This document shows positions 1 through 10,715 of a stretch of DNA of 64,000 bases, in pieces; the stretch's first letter is position 1; the number at the start of each line of letters is the position of its first letter. The stretch is from Rhynchospora pubera (Eukaryota; Streptophyta; Magnoliopsida; Poales; Cyperaceae): the NCBI GenBank assembly GCA_028095005.1, contig CM051459.1, forward strand, positions 315,458,513 to 315,522,512, given 5' to 3'. The notes beneath the pieces are model-generated. The model did no database searches and was not told where the DNA came from. It saw only the letters and a program-made list of their open reading frames with translations. A program made the position numbers and the translations under genes.

Positions 1-897
1 TGGCGGCCACAGATTATTTTTCCATCAGCCGAACCCAGGTCATACCGTGAAATTAAGGCCTCTGACGTGGTTAAGTTCTTCACCACTCAGGTGTTTTATA
101 GGTATGGAAACCCAAGGAAAACAATCTCTAACAATGAGACCGCCTTCAAGAATGCCAAAATTGATGCCTTTGTCGACAAACACAAAATTGAATGGAGATA
201 CTCCTCCGTCTACAACCCAAGAGACAATGGACCGACAGAGGCTTTTAACAAAACACTGATCAAGATCCTTCGTAAAACCATCGGAGATAACCAAAGAAAC
301 TGGTATGACAAACTACACGAAGCACTGTGGGCATACCGCATCACTCACATAACAGCAACCCAAGCCACACCCTATTCCTTGGTATATGGGGCAGAAGCAG
401 TCCTACCAATCGAGGTGGAACTCCCGTCACTAAGAGTAGCTATAGCAGCAGAAATCCCTCTGACTAAACAGACGCAACTGAGGTTGCAAGAGTTGGACGG
501 GATGGATGAAAGAAGACTGGCAGCCCAACAAAACTTGGAGTTATATCAAGCCAGGATGGCGCGAGCCTATGAGAAATTGTCAAGACCCAGAACATTCAAG
601 AAAGGAGAATTGGTGCTTGTGCTGAGGCGACCTATCCTCGGCCGACACCATGGTCCCAAATTTGCACCAAATTGGGAAGGCCCCTATGTTATAGAACAAG
701 CATATGAAGGCGGAGCCTACCTACTCGCAGATTCAAATGGAAAACACCCTGTCTCCTCCATAAATGGGAGATACCTGAAGAAATATTATGGACAAAACTA
801 CCCCGACATTCCCACAGCCCACCAAAGTCAAAGGAAGAGCAGCCAACAAACCGACTGGGCAGACAATTGCGAGGCAGTCGACCACCTCTTCACTTAG
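1..897 (+). pseudogene. Ty3/gypsy (Tat-type) pol 3' end: integrase core and C-terminal domain, 5' cut by window edge
   Basis: The frame is open from base 1 to the stop at 897, so the true start lies outside the window. The product is the distal integrase of a Ty3/gypsy polyprotein, which inserts element cDNA into chromosomes. Visible motifs include KASDVVKFF, the Glu region NGPTEAFNK, the segment LWAYR with TPYSLVYGAEAVLP, and a C-terminal stretch (KKGELVLVLRRP, WEGPYVIE, NGRYLKKYY) typical of plant Tat-type elements. The position that normally reads (V/S)DNG, holding the second catalytic Asp, here reads SNNET, so this copy is probably catalytically dead. The antisense gene, PPT and LTR further right fit the 3' half of the same element. 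Family recognition is firm; the Tat assignment rests on layout. Confidence 0.85.
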
Positions 898-2350
898 GTA
901 AAGAGGAAAGCTCTCACGTCCCACCGGGTCAAGGCTCGACAGGGTACTCCGTTCTTTTGAACACTATGGGGTATCCCTGAGCCAAAACCCTAAAGTAATA
1001 AATTAACCTTTAAATAAAATAAACCTCTCAACATTTCCTGAAAATGACCCTAAGTCGAAATCCTAAATAAAATCCAAGTCCAACGAAAAATACATCTTAT
1101 TCCAAAATATAAAAGCATATGACCAAAAGAAACTAGACCAAGCTAAAATATAGCTCAAATAAAAGGTTAAAACTAAATCTCCCTAAACATTCTCAAATTC
1201 CTAAATGACAAAGATAAATTTCAAAGTCCAAAATCCAAAACCTCTAAAATATACACAAAACATTCTGTCCCACCGGGCCAAGGAAAAAGGAATGTTCTGC
1301 CCTTATGGACATTCATAGAACATCTCCTTTACAAATGGCCTACACCCCAAAATACGACCCTAAGGAAAAAGTCTTGTGCTTTGTCCTTAAAACAAAGTAC
1401 TAGGTGCCTGTTCATCTCACCGAACTAAAGGATGAACAAAAGTTCTGTGTCTTGAACTCTAAATTAAGACACAAACGGTGAAACTTACCAAACGGTGAAA
1501 CTTACCATGGGATTAGTCAAAACCACATCCTCAACAGTTACAGATTGAAAAGACAACATGTCTGCTCAAAATGTAATCCTTGCCGAAACCTACCAAAAAA
1601 TGGATGAAGACCAAACCGAACCTAAAAGCCCCTCTGAAAACGGAGAATACCACGGCTGATGTCCGCCAAACATGTCAAGGAATAGGCCTCATAAATCCTA
1701 ATACCCAGAGGGGCCCATGGTCGTGTTGGGCCTTAAACCACCGACTACGGTATGTTCCTAGCTGCCGTACCCAAAGAGCCAGGAGAAAACCCCATCTCAC
1801 CACATCAAAAGAGTGATATGGAACAGACAAGTCCCGACGGTACGTTTCTTGTCACCGTGCCGAAAACAACCAACAGAAAATGATGCACAAAGTCCCACTG
1901 CGTGCCATGCCCATTGCACGCCGTACCCACTGCGTGCCATACCCAGAATGTCTATTCTACATGTCAGAGCGGTAATATGGAGCAAACAAGTCCCACCAGA
2001 ATGGTCCTAACTACCGAGGCAACGATGTAGAATAGACAAATCCCACCGGTATGTTCCTTGCTGCCGTAACCAAAGAGCAGGGAGAATAACAAAAAATATC
2101 TGTCCCACTAGCGATTTCTGATGTCGCTATCTGTGACAGTCTAAACCAAGTCGCTAATAAACCTTAAAAAAAATGTCCATAAACCAAGATCAACGAACCA
2201 AGAGTTATTAGGCCTCCAAATTGCCCTAATCAAATCATAAAATCAAAATACCAGACATAAACCATCCAGAATTACCACAGTTTGAACAACAACAAAAAAA
2301 TACAAAACGAAGCAATGAAACAACAAAACCAAATGATCAAACATCCGAGA
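898..2350 (+). repeat. Spacer between pol and antisense gene with short-hairpin repeats
   Basis: There is no convincing gene here. The stretch holds degenerate repeats built on the phrase gtcccac(c), many followed by a short inverted repeat. Examples: ATGTTCT/AGAACAT (1292-1323), CTTTGT/ACAAAG (1379-1397), TGTTCATC/GATGAACA (1409-1438), TGTGTCTT/AAGACACA (1446-1473), TACGG/CCGTA (1746-1769), ACGGT/ACCGT (1837-1858) and TAGCGA/TCGCTA (2109-2129). The loops resemble each other (ttcctagctg, ttcttgtc, ttccttgctg) while the stems differ. Hypervariable tandem repeats 3' of pol are known from Tat/Ogre-type elements. Confidence 0.7.
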
Positions 2351-2355
2351 TTCCT

Positions 2356-3651
2356 TCACATCGGAGGCGCCTGAGCTGCGGCCATCGCCCCTGCAAAGGT
2401 CTCTAAGGTGTTATGAATTGACTGAAGCACCATCTCGACATTCTCCAGTCGCTGATCCAGCTCCCTAAAACGCTGGTCTATGTGTTCCTGGAGCAGAAAA
2501 GATTCTTCAATGGCTGAGCCGGCTGGAGAAGGGGGAGAAGCCTCTCTCACCGGACTATACTGATTCGCAGCAGCAAACCTATGAAGGATATGACTGTTCA
2601 CCGGGTAGTTGGGGTCAGGGACCAGAGTGCCATGAGCCATCTCCACCCACCCAAAGGAAGTCAGATCTAAGAGCATGTTGCGCGGGTACAGCATAAGCCG
2701 CTCAGTGATTGGATTCCCCCACAGCGTCTCAGGCAATGGAATCTGAGCCCGCTCCATCAAGGCCTCGATTAAATTCCCATAAGGCAAATGGCCCTTGGGA
2801 AACCTCGTGACATGATGCATGTTTTGGAGGATGAGACTGGGAAGATTAGCTTTCCCGCGTTTGAGGAGCAACAAGCGAAGGTAGAACAAAGTCCCTGGGC
2901 GAGTCAAATCTGATAACTCACCCTGAGGGAAAAGGATGTAGTTGATAATCAAGAAAAATAACCTGAAAGGAACATATAAACTCCATGGTCATGAACCTAT
3001 CCTTCAGAAACAAACAAAAGAAACAAACAAAACAAAAAAACACACAAACAACAAAATTACCGGTGGAGCGCGGGCAAATGCGTAGTAGAGACCAGTTCAG
3101 AACTTGCTTCAGATCTGGGTATCTTGAACCACTCGCAATGGCCCCGGTATGTCCCTTGCTCGCGAGGCCAACTCCCGAAGGCATAAACTGACAAGCCGGT
3201 TAAAGTGTCCGTAGCACCAATCAAGTCAGCCAAATCCTCCACCCCTATGTGAAAAAGCCTGCCGAAAAGATAGGAAGAGGCAGAAGGAATGCCATGATGG
3301 TCAAAGGTGACGCGGAGATTGGCATAAAATAACTTGGTGATATCCGGATGGTAAGGGGTATCAAGTCTTGACAAGCCGTGGAGACTCCAGGCATTAAGCC
3401 ACCCTGTTATTAAATTCATGTAAGGGGTAGTGAAACGCCCCTGAGGATGGAAGAAAAAAACAAGTGGAAACTTTACGCCCTCCTTCACCAATGTTACTCT
3501 GATAGCACTCAAAAGCCTCGTCGTCTCGAAACAGATAACGGTTGCCTGGGTCATATGACCAGTTAAGCTTGGAAGGTGGCGCGCCTTGGACAGAGGAACT
3601 ACCCTCATCTCTGGGACGCTTGGGATTCCTTGGATTTATGACGCCGGCCAT
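2356..3651 (-). pseudogene. Antisense gene of Tat-type element 1 (putative plant transposon protein, Transposase_32-like)
   Basis: Reads leftward from ATG at 3651. Exon 1 (about 3651-3059) starts MAGVINPRNPKRPRDEG and contains KLFYANLRVTF and LFHIGVEDLADLIGATD. Exon 2 (2974-2356) contains LIINYILFPQGELSDL, a stretch around LKRGKANLPSLILQNM, LPYGNLIEALMERA and a C-terminal heptad-rich region near HIDQRFRELDQRLENV. These resemble the plant 'putative plant transposon protein' family (PF20167). The intron has a GT donor and a tttcag acceptor, and the phase is kept across it. A one-base shift near 3490-3510 separates the first 50 or so codons from the rest, so the copy is broken. Its function is unknown. 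Antisense ORFs upstream of the 3' LTR are a documented trait of Tat-lineage elements. Confidence 0.65.
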
Positions 3652-4249
3652 GGAAAACAAAGTTAAAAGAAGAAAATTTGGGAAGAGAAAATGATACGGG
3701 TTACGAGCGCGAGATGCCTTATATATAAATGAATTAGGGCATCAGAGGGCGTATGTCTCCTCAAACTTGCTAATAAAGGTGAGAGATCAAGAGGCGTGGC
3801 GGTTAGCAAGGAACATGATCGCTTCGCGATCCAAGGATTTTAATGAAAAAATGATGAGCCCAACGACACCAGAATATGATATCCGTGCCCATAAATCAAC
3901 TACAATCAAGAGCCCAGCAAAGGCCCAAAACATCACATAACCAGAAAGTCCAGCCGCTACAAAGTCAGGAGTGACCAACTAAAACCAAGTCTAAAACTAA
4001 AACCATAACAAAAGAAAAGATACAAAGCGCCAACGCGCTGCATAACTCCTACTCAAAGGAAACCCATCATCAACTCAACCTCTCGAGAAGCGTCCGCCAC
4101 GAGAGAAACAAAATAAGGAAGAGCCAGCACCACGTCCATGAGAGCCCTCTCAAAATCATCATCGGAACTAACATCTTCCTTGAATGATAAAGTAACACAA
4201 GAAGAGAAGTGACATAAAGAATGAGGCCTAGAGTGAATGCATAAAGGGA

Positions 4250-4306
4250 CACCAGAGCAGGTTGTTCGACTTGGATTTCTCACAAACTACTCTGGTGGGG
4301 GGCATT
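4250..4306 (+). promoter_or_regulatory. PPT with adjacent stem-loop, element 1
   Basis: CACCAGAG (4250-4257) pairs perfectly with CTCTGGTG (4290-4297). The right arm runs straight into the purine tract ggtggggggca (4294-4304), which is followed by TGTTTACC at 4307. A PPT primes plus-strand DNA synthesis at the 3' LTR. The same arrangement occurs at 14114-14169. Confidence 0.65.
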
Positions 4307-7300
4307 TGTTTACCTCGAATTTTTGCCGCACAAGAAAATTGCAACAAGTCACGAGACGGTGAAAATGGGGCCCGTGAACACATGACAGGTCCCGACTCTC
4401 AGAGGGAGGGGGTCAATTTTTGAAGTAAAAGATGTGCCTGAATTAATGCCATCATATCGATATTAATATTAATATTAATACAGTTCGCCAAATGGCTGTG
4501 TTAATTTGATATTTAATATTCAATATTAATAGAAAGAAAGGTGACATAAACATCATGAATCACTAAACAAAACCAGAAGCTAGAAAGATACAACAAGGAG
4601 GCATAAATAAACTAATTATATGAATTGTTCTATAAGCTTTAGAAAATTCATTTAATTAGTTTAAAAAATAAAAAAAATAGAAAATCCATGACTATTATAA
4701 TCCTCATATTTTTATGAGAATCCATGCAAATTTACATGATCAAATAATAAGGAGAAGGCATCTAAACAATTTATTTGAGAATGGACATAATGTAAAATCA
4801 TGAAAATTCGATGAAATGGACATCTCCATTAAAACGATAATGGAGAAGACGGGCCAAGGAGCTTCCTCCTCCAGTCTGATTTACTAATCACCCCTCGACA
4901 GATGGCGCACACCAATTGGCTCTCTCGCGCCTGACCCCACCCGTCGGGTCTCACATCTCCTCGCACGTGGCGCGCTCCCACTGGGTTTCGCTGCTGGGTC
5001 CCATCTCCAACAGAAAAAAAATGAAGAGGAGAAGAATCGGAGACGAAGCCCTCTCCGTCTCTGGCAAAACCCTCGCCGGCGATTCCCTCCACCATTCTCG
5101 GAATTCTTTATACCGTTGGAAAGCTTGCTTCAAGGAGAGTTTAACGGTACTAATCTCAACCTCTATGGTGACCTAAGATGCGTCAATTTCGATGAAGAAG
5201 CCCCGAAGCAGTGTGACGGTGAAAATCGAAAATTGAAGCCATTGGAGACATGGGAGCTCAATGTGCTTGTGCATACAGCTTCGTGAAGATCTTGAGAACA
5301 TGAATGTGCCGTCGATTTGATTCAAAAGCAAGAAGGAAAGTCGAATCACCAATGGAAACCATGGCTTGGTCGAGCACTGGTCATACATGCACTAAACAGT
5401 GAATTATAGTTTAATTGATAGTTAAGGCATGTTAAACATGGCTTAATAATGCTCTAAACATGAGAAATAAGTGCCGAGGAAGTTTAAAATTGACTGGAGG
5501 CAATATTGCTTTCGGATTGAACTTGAGAGGAACAAAAGTGAAAGAGGTACAAGGAGCATGTTCCCTCACTGGTCCCCTCCTTCCAGGCGCTCTCCAAGTC
5601 CAGATAGGGACAAAATTGAAAGAGCTTGTTCCCCAAGGAGCATCTCATAGCCATCAGATGATGATCAAAAGGACTCACTTATATGTTGATGAAGTAGGCA
5701 ATATACAAACCATACCATAGCAGCTGCCACATGCCATCTTGTAATCAGACGAAACAAAAGAAAAAAGAAGGAAAATCAGCTAAACAAAAATGAAATTAAA
5801 CGCAAATAGAGCAATGCTATTACGAGGGCAAAATTGGGAACCGTATGCATAAATGGTTACTTGGAGCCTTCTCAACCATGAAATTAGATGAAGGAGAATG
5901 AACTAAAATAGAAAATGCCTCTCATGCCCCTGCTGCATCTCAACCATCAGATTACAAACAACCATTAGATGAGATAGCATCGAGGAGTTGAAATAACATC
6001 ATAAGACCAACTACACTTCTTTCCACTCAATTGCCCAGATGGCACTAGACTCCACTTGTCAGACCATGCCATGTCCAATCACAAGCTGCCACAACATCAC
6101 CAAAGTGCCTTTAGGTAGAAAAAAAGTAAATTGAGCCAATGCAATTCAGCTCAAGGGAAAAGAAAGTTGAAATCTGCAATCGAGAGGCAACAGCTAAAAT
6201 CACCAAATGCCAATACACACGGCAGACAAGGCACAAGTGAAATGCAGTACATCCAAGCCTACATGTTGCTGCCCCATGCTGGTTGAACATCAAGTGCCAC
6301 TTGTCAAGCAACAATTGGGAAGTAAATGAAGCAGTGAAAGTATGAAGTGAAGAAGCAATGCATAAAGCAAGGCGGCAATACATCTTAACATCACAGCCGT
6401 TGATCAAGATTAAAGGGTCTGAAGATTTTGCCACATGGCAACAGAAACAAGATGTAAGCCCTAAGGATCACCTATAAAAGGAGCACCTCTTGAAGAAGAA
6501 GGAGAGGCCAGTAGGTTAATAGGAGTCGAAATTCTGTCCTTTTTTAAAATCAAGTCTGTTGTTTTGAAATCAAGGTAATGAAATGTAACCTTCTGTAATG
6601 GCCTCCAAAAATATGAATAAAATGATGTTAAATGCATTTGTGGTATTTCCTTTCTTCTTTCATTCCTGGTTTTGTTCTTTGGAGTTTATACTGATGCTAG
6701 TGAGGAGTGTGACATAGATTCCACACTCACAAACATCAGTTGTGCCTCTGAAAGGTCCTGCATGTAGGTGTAATTTGCATTAACACAAGTTCTACTATTG
6801 TTGGTGTGTAGACACTGTTGGTTTCATGGAGAGCGTGACTTAGATTCCACCTCCATGGATGCCATGCTAGTTTTTTTTAATTTTTGTCTTAAATTTCATA
6901 CCATGGTTATCATCATGTCTTTGCTGAGCTTGTCATGCACATAGGCATAGTCTGCATCAGTACAATTTCACTATCATTGGCATACAGTTTGAGGTTGCTG
7001 GCTCCATAGGTTCTTAAGTTAGTTTCAATATATAAATCATGGTTATTGTCAGGCTCTTGCTAAATTTGTCATTATACAGTTCATAATCAAGGTCTAGTAG
7101 GTTGAGTCCACGTCATACTCAGAACAGTTGAAGCCTACAGCTGAAATAAATTGTTTTATGAAGAAAAATGAAGAATCCAAGTTTACATAAAGGTCTAAAT
7201 GTCCAGAGTATGCTTCAAAAATGCATGTAGGAGTCCTCTCATTCAGGAAGTCCACATCCTTACTCATTGCCAGTACTACTTAGCAAAATGTGCAATAAAC

Positions 7301-8480
7301 AGTCCCTTTCATCAGCTCTACTTAGGAATAGGTTTGAAATTAAAGTTCATTCCCTTAGAACAAGTGTTTCTGTCCCACTCAATGAATGAAATGCATAATG
7401 AGTTTCTGTTAAAATAAGTTGCATCCTTAGAATAGGCTTTAAGGTCATGTCCTAAAAAAAAGGGGGAGCAATAGTATAATGTGCCTGTGTCCTTTCTTAT
7501 GTCGGCACCTAAAAGTAAAAATGTGCAATAAAATAGTCTTTTTCCTTCATTTTCTGTCCAGGAGTAAATTTAGAATTAAAGTTCATATCTCATCCAATAG
7601 ATATTGAGTAATGTGAGTCCATTGCAAAATTGTCCATAAAGTCATATTTTGATGCCATGCATATTAAAAAGATGAGGGTATAATGGATCTGCACTTAAAC
7701 AAAAAAATGTAAATGGCAGAAAAAGGGGATAGCAGATCCTTAGATTTGTTTTATCATAGTGCATTTTTATTTCATAATTTGCACATCATGATCAGCATGT
7801 TTCTCCTAAAAAAAAATGTGTAAAAAAAAGGGGGGGTTATTTACGTTTTCTAAATCAAGGCATTGACAGTCTGGGTCTAAGTCATTCAGTGGTAGTAACT
7901 ATTTAAATTGTTTAGTTCTGAAATAAACATGTGGGAAGCATTAAAAGAAGTTAAAACCAGTATGTATGCGAAATCTTGTTCACATGAAGGAGAAGAGGAA
8001 AGTGAATTAAGCTCAGCATAAAAAAAATTATATGTGAAGGTGATGAAAGTTGAATGGCATAGGATTGTATAAATTTCAAAGCGATATTAAGAGGAAAAGC
8101 ATAAATTGAAAAAGTTGCATAAAATGAAAAGAGGTCACGGTCTAAAGTGAATAAAATGGCTTTATATGTGTGTCATTGGCCACTGTTAGTAAGATTAGTA
8201 TCACCAGCCCAAATTCCGTTTCAGTTGTTTGAACAAAAATATCATAGTTATGGTCTGTCCTTTTAGTCTCAAACCATATATGTCTAAAAAAAAAAAGAGA
8301 GAAATGATGAACAAAGATGGAAGTGAAATCAAGGACTCAATGCCCTTACATAAACTGGGTTGCTCAATATGGTAAGTCAAAAAAAAAAAAGAAAGAGGGG
8401 AGGAGGTGGAGAATATGTATCAACAAATCACAATTTAAGTTACACGCGAAATTAAACTTCATTCCACGAGTCTGTCAGAC
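4307..8480 (+). mobile_element. LTR-like region A (3' LTR start of element 1; right end unresolved)
   Basis: The left boundary TGTTTACC follows the PPT directly, as expected for an LTR start. A TATA-like box (cctataaaag, 6471-6480) is followed by a possible poly(A) signal (aataaaa, 6616-6622), so U3 would be about 2.1 kb. From about 6690 to 8450 there are degenerate repeats, for example phrases of the type gattccacactcacaaacatcag and (g)aaattaaagttcattcc, with several A(8-11)G(5) tracts. No coding sequence is convincing. I found neither an LTR 3' end nor a primer-binding site, and no second copy of this LTR lies in the window. Confidence 0.5.
6471..6480 (+). promoter_or_regulatory. TATA box of LTR-like region A
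   Basis: The sequence cctataaaag lies in AT-rich DNA 2.16 kb into LTR-like region A, and a poly(A)-type signal follows about 140 bp later. This is the usual U3/R layout of a plant LTR promoter. Confidence 0.5.
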
Positions 8481-9312
8481 CAAAGGTGAAGTCAGAATAC
8501 GTTATCTCAAATTGGGAAATGCTATATAAAATTGAACTTATAGACGACTTGAGGATGCTCTCGAGATGTCCTATAGCGCCTCTGCAAAGCCAAATCTCTG
8601 TTACACTCCGGCAGTCAGACATGCCCAGTCATGGCTACGCGCCCAAACCAAGTCGATGTCAGGACTCTTCAAATCAATCAACGCAACGACAACGGACGAT
8701 AGAGACAACCTCAGGAGTCTCCTATGACGCCTATCGAACTTGTTGCAGATGTTACGGCCGCTGGAATCCTCTGCTGGTGCCGACAATGGAGATGTCCAGT
8801 CCAACGAGAAAGCATCAGCAATCAGGCCAACGAAGGAGGAGGGAGATGCATTGAAACTTCGCGCGAGCCTGGCGCATCTGAGAAGCTAACGCCGACACGA
8901 GAGGCCAACGGATCAGATCCAGATCTAACCTCGACTCGTTCGGCGCACGGACGCAGGCATACAGCAAGTGGTTTGATCAGGCCCCAACTCATAGCGTCTC
9001 TTTGTTCGTCTGTGGCGACCAGCCTGTAGCGAATCCCTGACGACAAAACACACACAGTAAAGTTCAGCCAATCAGAAAATTCTGCGAAGCAGGAAACTTC
9101 AAAAATGCATTAAAAATAGTTAGATTATCAGAAAAATTCCCATAAAATACCAGAATGTCTAGAAAAATATGAAGAATATTTTGAGATATCACATCATGGC
9201 AAAACACCAACTCACAAAATATTTTTAAAATAAAAAGGGATGGAGAATAATAAATTTGCATGGATAAATTAAAAAAAATTGAGTTTTTAAGGGAATCAAA
9301 CAGAAATCATTT
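8481..9312. other. Unassigned GC-richer stretch, then AT-rich stretch
   Basis: 8520-9060 is GC-richer (phrases like gacacgagaggccaacgg) with open frames on both strands but no recognisable protein. 9064-9300 is AT-rich and contains (c/t)agaaaaatatg(a/g)agaata, which also occurs near 17890. That suggests 9064 onward and 17820 onward begin related element segments. No gene is supported. Confidence 0.35.
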
Positions 9313-9430
9313 GAACAACAGGTACTTTTGAACATTTCATGTTCCGGACAGCAGGTATATTTAAACATTTCATGTTCTGGACAGCAGGTACATTTGAACA
9401 GTCTATGTTCTGAACAACAGGTACAGTCAG
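9313..9430. repeat. 33-bp tandem repeat, about 3.5 copies
   Basis: Units begin at 9313, 9346, 9379 and 9412 with ga/ggaca(a/g)caggta and contain GAACA...TGTTC, a short inverted repeat. On the minus strand they would read as an 11-residue repeat around CCPEHEMFK, which I treat as non-coding. Confidence 0.7.
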
Positions 9431-9479
9431 GTATTAAAATCTGCAAATAAATTTGAAATAAAAAAACATCACCAAGAAG

Positions 9480-9960
9480 GTCAAAGACACAAGTTTAAAA
9501 GTACGAATTTAAAAACCCAAACTCAAAAGTCCAACTGAAGATTGAAGATCTAAAACTCCAAAGTTGCAACTCAAAAGTCCAACTTAAGGTCCTTAATGCC
9601 AAAATGCAAAAGTTCAAACTTTAAACCAAGCCTGAAAATGTCAAGAACTAAAAGTCGAACTCAAAAGTTAAAATCCAAAAGTGCTAACTTAAAAGTGCAA
9701 AACTTAAAAGCCGAATTTAAAAGTCCAAAATCCTAAAGTGCAAATTAAAAAGTCCAAACCTGAAACTGACACAAAGTCAAAATAACACAAAGTCAAAATG
9801 ACACAAAGTCTAAAAATGACACAGAGTCAAAATGACACAAAGTTCAAAAATGACACAAAATCTAAAAGTGACACAAAGTCAAAGTGGCACAAAGCCTAAA
9901 AGTGACTCAAGAGACACAAAGTCTAAAGTGACATAAAGTCTTAAAAGTCAAAAGTTCGTC
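9480..9960. repeat. Short tandem repeats: aaaagtccaa-type then tgacacaaagtc-type
   Basis: 9480-9770 is built from variants of aaaagtccaa(c/a)t. 9770-9960 holds about ten variants of tgacacaaagtc(t)aaaa, 16-20 bp each. The bases are strongly A-rich on the plus strand. This corresponds in position to the hairpin array at 19.3-21.3 kb, since both lie just left of the duplicated block. Confidence 0.7.
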
Positions 9961-10321
9961 CCTTCAAGACTGCATAGCGTTTCGCCTTGAAGGAGACACT
10001 CTCCTGATGTTCAGAATGAGAAAAAGGAAGGTTCAGTTCTGAATGATCGCTGAAGTTCCTGTCAAGAGAAGGCATAGTGCATCTGTACTCAAGACTTGAA
10101 CGAAATCCCAAAATCTCTAAATCTCCAAACGATTGAGGATTGATCTAGGATACCAAATTTCCTAGTATCGAACTCAGAAATCTATAACGGCACTAAGCCG
10201 ACCCAACAAAGTAAAAGCAACATGTGAAAATAAAGAATTAAACCACATCATTCATATTTGCATGGTTCTGTTAAAATAGCTGCCCTTCTGCAGTGCTTTT
10301 CACCCCGAAACTCCCTATCAA

Positions 10322-10640
10322 GACACAATCCTTTTTATTAAAAATGGACTTCATCCGCTTACGACGTCTAAACTTTGATTATCCCGATCTAGAGGTGCTC
10401 TTGGCTCAGTCCGTAACTGAATTCGGAGGTAATTAACAGTAGGGGCTTGCGCCTACTGGAAAAAAAGGACCTACGACAAACAATCAACTCTCGAGGTACT
10501 TAGAACCGCATTAGTGCCCTTCGCTCGTTTGGAATGGGCAGTAATGACGGGTCTCAAGATGCTCGAGGGGTATCTGATCCGCATTTTCTTCGCCCCATAG
10601 AGGACTATCTGATCTTCCGTGGTCGGACTGAAAAAGTGCG
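10322..10640. repeat. Conserved block, copy 1 (matches 21640-21920)
   Basis: Shares with 21640-21920, in the same order: cacaatccttt, cccgatctagaggtgctc, the palindrome-containing ggaggtaattaacagtagg, (g)cgaggggtatctgatccgc and gaaaaagtgcga. The perfect inverted repeat CAGTAGG/CCTACTG with loop ggcttgcg lies at 10437-10458. In this copy the block sits just past the 3' end of the antisense PMD gene. Confidence 0.75.
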
Positions 10641-10715
10641 AGACAATAAGGTGATACAATGATATGGCTACAGTTGATACAAATGTGGCAGAGATGCATG
10701 AGTGAAGAAAAATCA

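Noticed and set aside
9225..9446. Cys-rich 73-residue minus-strand ORF with CCPEHEMFK repeats
   Set aside because: It is the translation of the 33-bp tandem repeat; it lacks a signal peptide and splice or promoter context.
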